Position numbers and translations under genes: made by a program
Shown here: piece after piece, positions 62,826 through 64,000 of the stretch
How positions within the stretch are numbered: position 1 is the stretch's first letter
Layout of the letters: the number at the start of each line of letters is the position of its first letter
From: AP-15 sp963799085
GTDB taxonomy: Bacteria; Pseudomonadota; Alphaproteobacteria; ATCC43930; CGMCC-115725
Assembly (NCBI GenBank): GCA_963799085.1
Contig: CAWCWA010000020.1
Span: 62,001-126,000 of the forward strand
Direction of reading: 5' to 3'
DNA: 64,000 nt
Notes under the pieces: model-generated
Databases searched by the model: none
What the model was told of the DNA's origin: nothing
What the model saw: the letters and a program-made list of their open reading frames with translations, nothing else

Positions 62826-64000
62826 ATGCTGGTTCGATGGACCGCCCTGCGGATTGCGCTGCTGATTGCGGTGGCGCTGATGGCATTGCCGGGGCGGGCT
62901 GCGGAATTTGTCGATTCCGCCGAGCGACGCGTGCCGATCCCGGAGCAGGTGCACCGCGTCATGACCGCCGGCCCGGCAGCCGATGTCTTGGTGTTTTCGC
63001 TTGCTCCCAATAAGCTCGTTGGCTGGAGTCAGGCCCTCTCGCGGGCGCAGCAAAGCTATCTGCCGGCGAAATACGCCCGGCTGCCAGTGGTGGGGCGCCT
63101 CGCGGGGCCCTACCCCACAGCGGGCGCCGACCAGGTGGCGCGGCTTCATCCCGACCTGATCGTCTATACCGGCCCGGTGACACCCGAAGCAATCGGCACG
63201 GCCGATGGCATCCAGGCGCAGACCGGCGTCCCCTACATCGTACTCGACGGGAGTATTCAGCGCACGCCGGAGATGTTGCGCACACTCGGAACCGTGCTCG
63301 GCGTCGGCGATCGTCGCCTGGAGCTGGCCAGCTACGCCTATCACGCGATCGAAGGATTGCGCGGCAGATTGCTGATCCGCTCCGCCGACGACCGGCCGCT
63401 CGTCTATTACGGCCGCGGCCCGGACGGGCTCGAAACCGGGCTTTTCGGCGCGCTCGCGATGTCGGACGTCGACCAGGTCGGAGTGGTCAGCGTTTCCGCC
63501 CGCCTCGGCCGCGGCGAACTCACCCGGGTGACCCGTGAGCAGGTGCTGGCCTGGAACCCACAGGTCATCATCGCGCAGGACCACCGCTTCTATAACGCCC
63601 TGCAACGAGATCCGCGCTGGCGGACGGCCGCGGCGGTGCGTAGCAAGCGCTTCTACCTGGTGCCCGGCGAGCCTTTCGGCTGGATCGACGATCCGCCCGG
63701 CGTCAACCGCATGGTCGGGCTCTACTGGTTGATGTCGCTGTTCTACCCGGACACCTATCAGGAAGACCCGGCGACGATGGCGCAGCTCTTTTACCAGCAA
63801 TTCTACGGCGTCAATCTCAGTGGGCGGCAAATGTCGGCCTTGACCCGGTTCTCATTGGCGCGCTCGGCGACGACGCAGCCGGGATATAGCGTGCCGCTCT
63901 ATGGCGCCGAGCCGACGCCGCTGCCGGGCGCACCGCCCGGTTTGCCGCAGACGATTCCCTCGAGGCCCCCGGGGCGGGGCGGCAGCATGCCGATGACGCC
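62826..64000 (+). CDS. Periplasmic Fe-chelate/cobalamin-type ABC substrate-binding protein, 3' end missing
   Basis: The frame is open to the right edge (391 codons so far). Signal peptide LRIALLIAVALMALPGRAAE, then the Fe/B12 periplasmic-binding domain: VPIPEQVHRVMTAGPAADVL, VVGRLAGPYPTAGADQVARLHPDLIV, a long interdomain helix, WNPQVIIAQDHRFYN, VPGEPFGWIDDPPGVNRMVG. The tail after YQQFYGVNLS is Pro-rich, longer than usual for the family. Permease and ATPase genes are expected just outside the window. No frameshift is found in it. Confidence 0.85.
   Translation, partial: MLVRWTALRIALLIAVALMALPGRAAEFVDSAERRVPIPEQVHRVMTAGPAADVLVFSLAPNKLVGWSQALSRAQQSYLPAKYARLPVVGRLAGPYPTAGADQVARLHPDLIVYTGPVTPEAIGTADGIQAQTGVPYIVLDGSIQRTPEMLRTLGTVLGVGDRRLELASYAYHAIEGLRGRLLIRSADDRPLVYYGRGPDGLETGLFGALAMSDVDQVGVVSVSARLGRGELTRVTREQVLAWNPQVIIAQDHRFYNALQRDPRWRTAAAVRSKRFYLVPGEPFGWIDDPPGVNRMVGLYWLMSLFYPDTYQEDPATMAQLFYQQFYGVNLSGRQMSALTRFSLARSATTQPGYSVPLYGAEPTPLPGAPPGLPQTIPSRPPGRGGSMPMT

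Overview
The window is GC-rich double-stranded bacterial chromosome. The order rpmH-rnpA-yidD-yidC-engB-argB, the aroK-aroB pair beside xerD-accA, an hpnL-like gene and a CO-dehydrogenase-type cox operon point to an alphaproteobacterium, most likely of the Rhodospirillales/Acetobacterales kind (inference from gene content; no marker gene was compared).

Layout. 1-4.0 kb: end of an LLM flavin monooxygenase gene, a GhrA-like reductase, a two-subunit TPP decarboxylase and a universal stress protein. 4.0-8.4 kb: an accessory patch with a DUF5681 gene, an IS1031-type element sitting inside a DUF4145 gene, an AT-rich broken gene and an IS1595-like zinc-ribbon protein. 8.5-16.7 kb: a class III aminotransferase, a TauD dioxygenase, a DUF433/DUF5615 pair and a minus-strand coxG-S-L-M molybdenum hydroxylase operon. 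16.7-21.7 kb: VapBC, three tandem D-2-hydroxyacid dehydrogenases, the remains of an enolase-superfamily gene and a second DUF433/DUF5615 pair. 21.7-26.5 kb: an adenylate cyclase/TPR protein, a P450-ferredoxin-ABM cluster and a DUF1127 pair. 26.7-33.2 kb: an AT-richer island of recombinase, IS5, IS1182, DUF5681 and IS481 remains that stops at the 3' end of a tRNA-Arg gene. 33.4-43 kb: an rRNA methyltransferase, a histidine kinase, a disulfide-reductase-like flavoprotein with a TVP38 membrane protein, and a copper (CopC/CopD/DUF2946) cluster split by an IS66 element. 43.1-45.9 kb: a compact operon of two di-iron ferritin-like paralogues and an HpnL-like membrane protein. 46-51.2 kb: the rpmH-to-bolA housekeeping block. 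51.3-64 kb: recombinase remnant, DUF1348, Kef antiporter, aroK-aroB, xerD-accA, DUF2076, a CoA-transferase, an FkbM methyltransferase and a metal-chelate binding protein running off the right edge.

Two themes run through the window. First, more than twenty genes or gene segments, including aroB, xerD, accA, coxL, a histidine kinase and the tRNA, carry a net gain of one base, and in most of them deleting one base of a short homopolymer restores the family sequence exactly. This looks like uncorrected sequencing error, so most frameshifted genes are probably intact in the organism. Second, there is real genome plasticity: three IS elements (IS1031-type, IS1182-type, IS66) each split a gene that can be rejoined to the base, and a roughly 285-bp leader plus coding start of a DUF5681 gene occurs three times.
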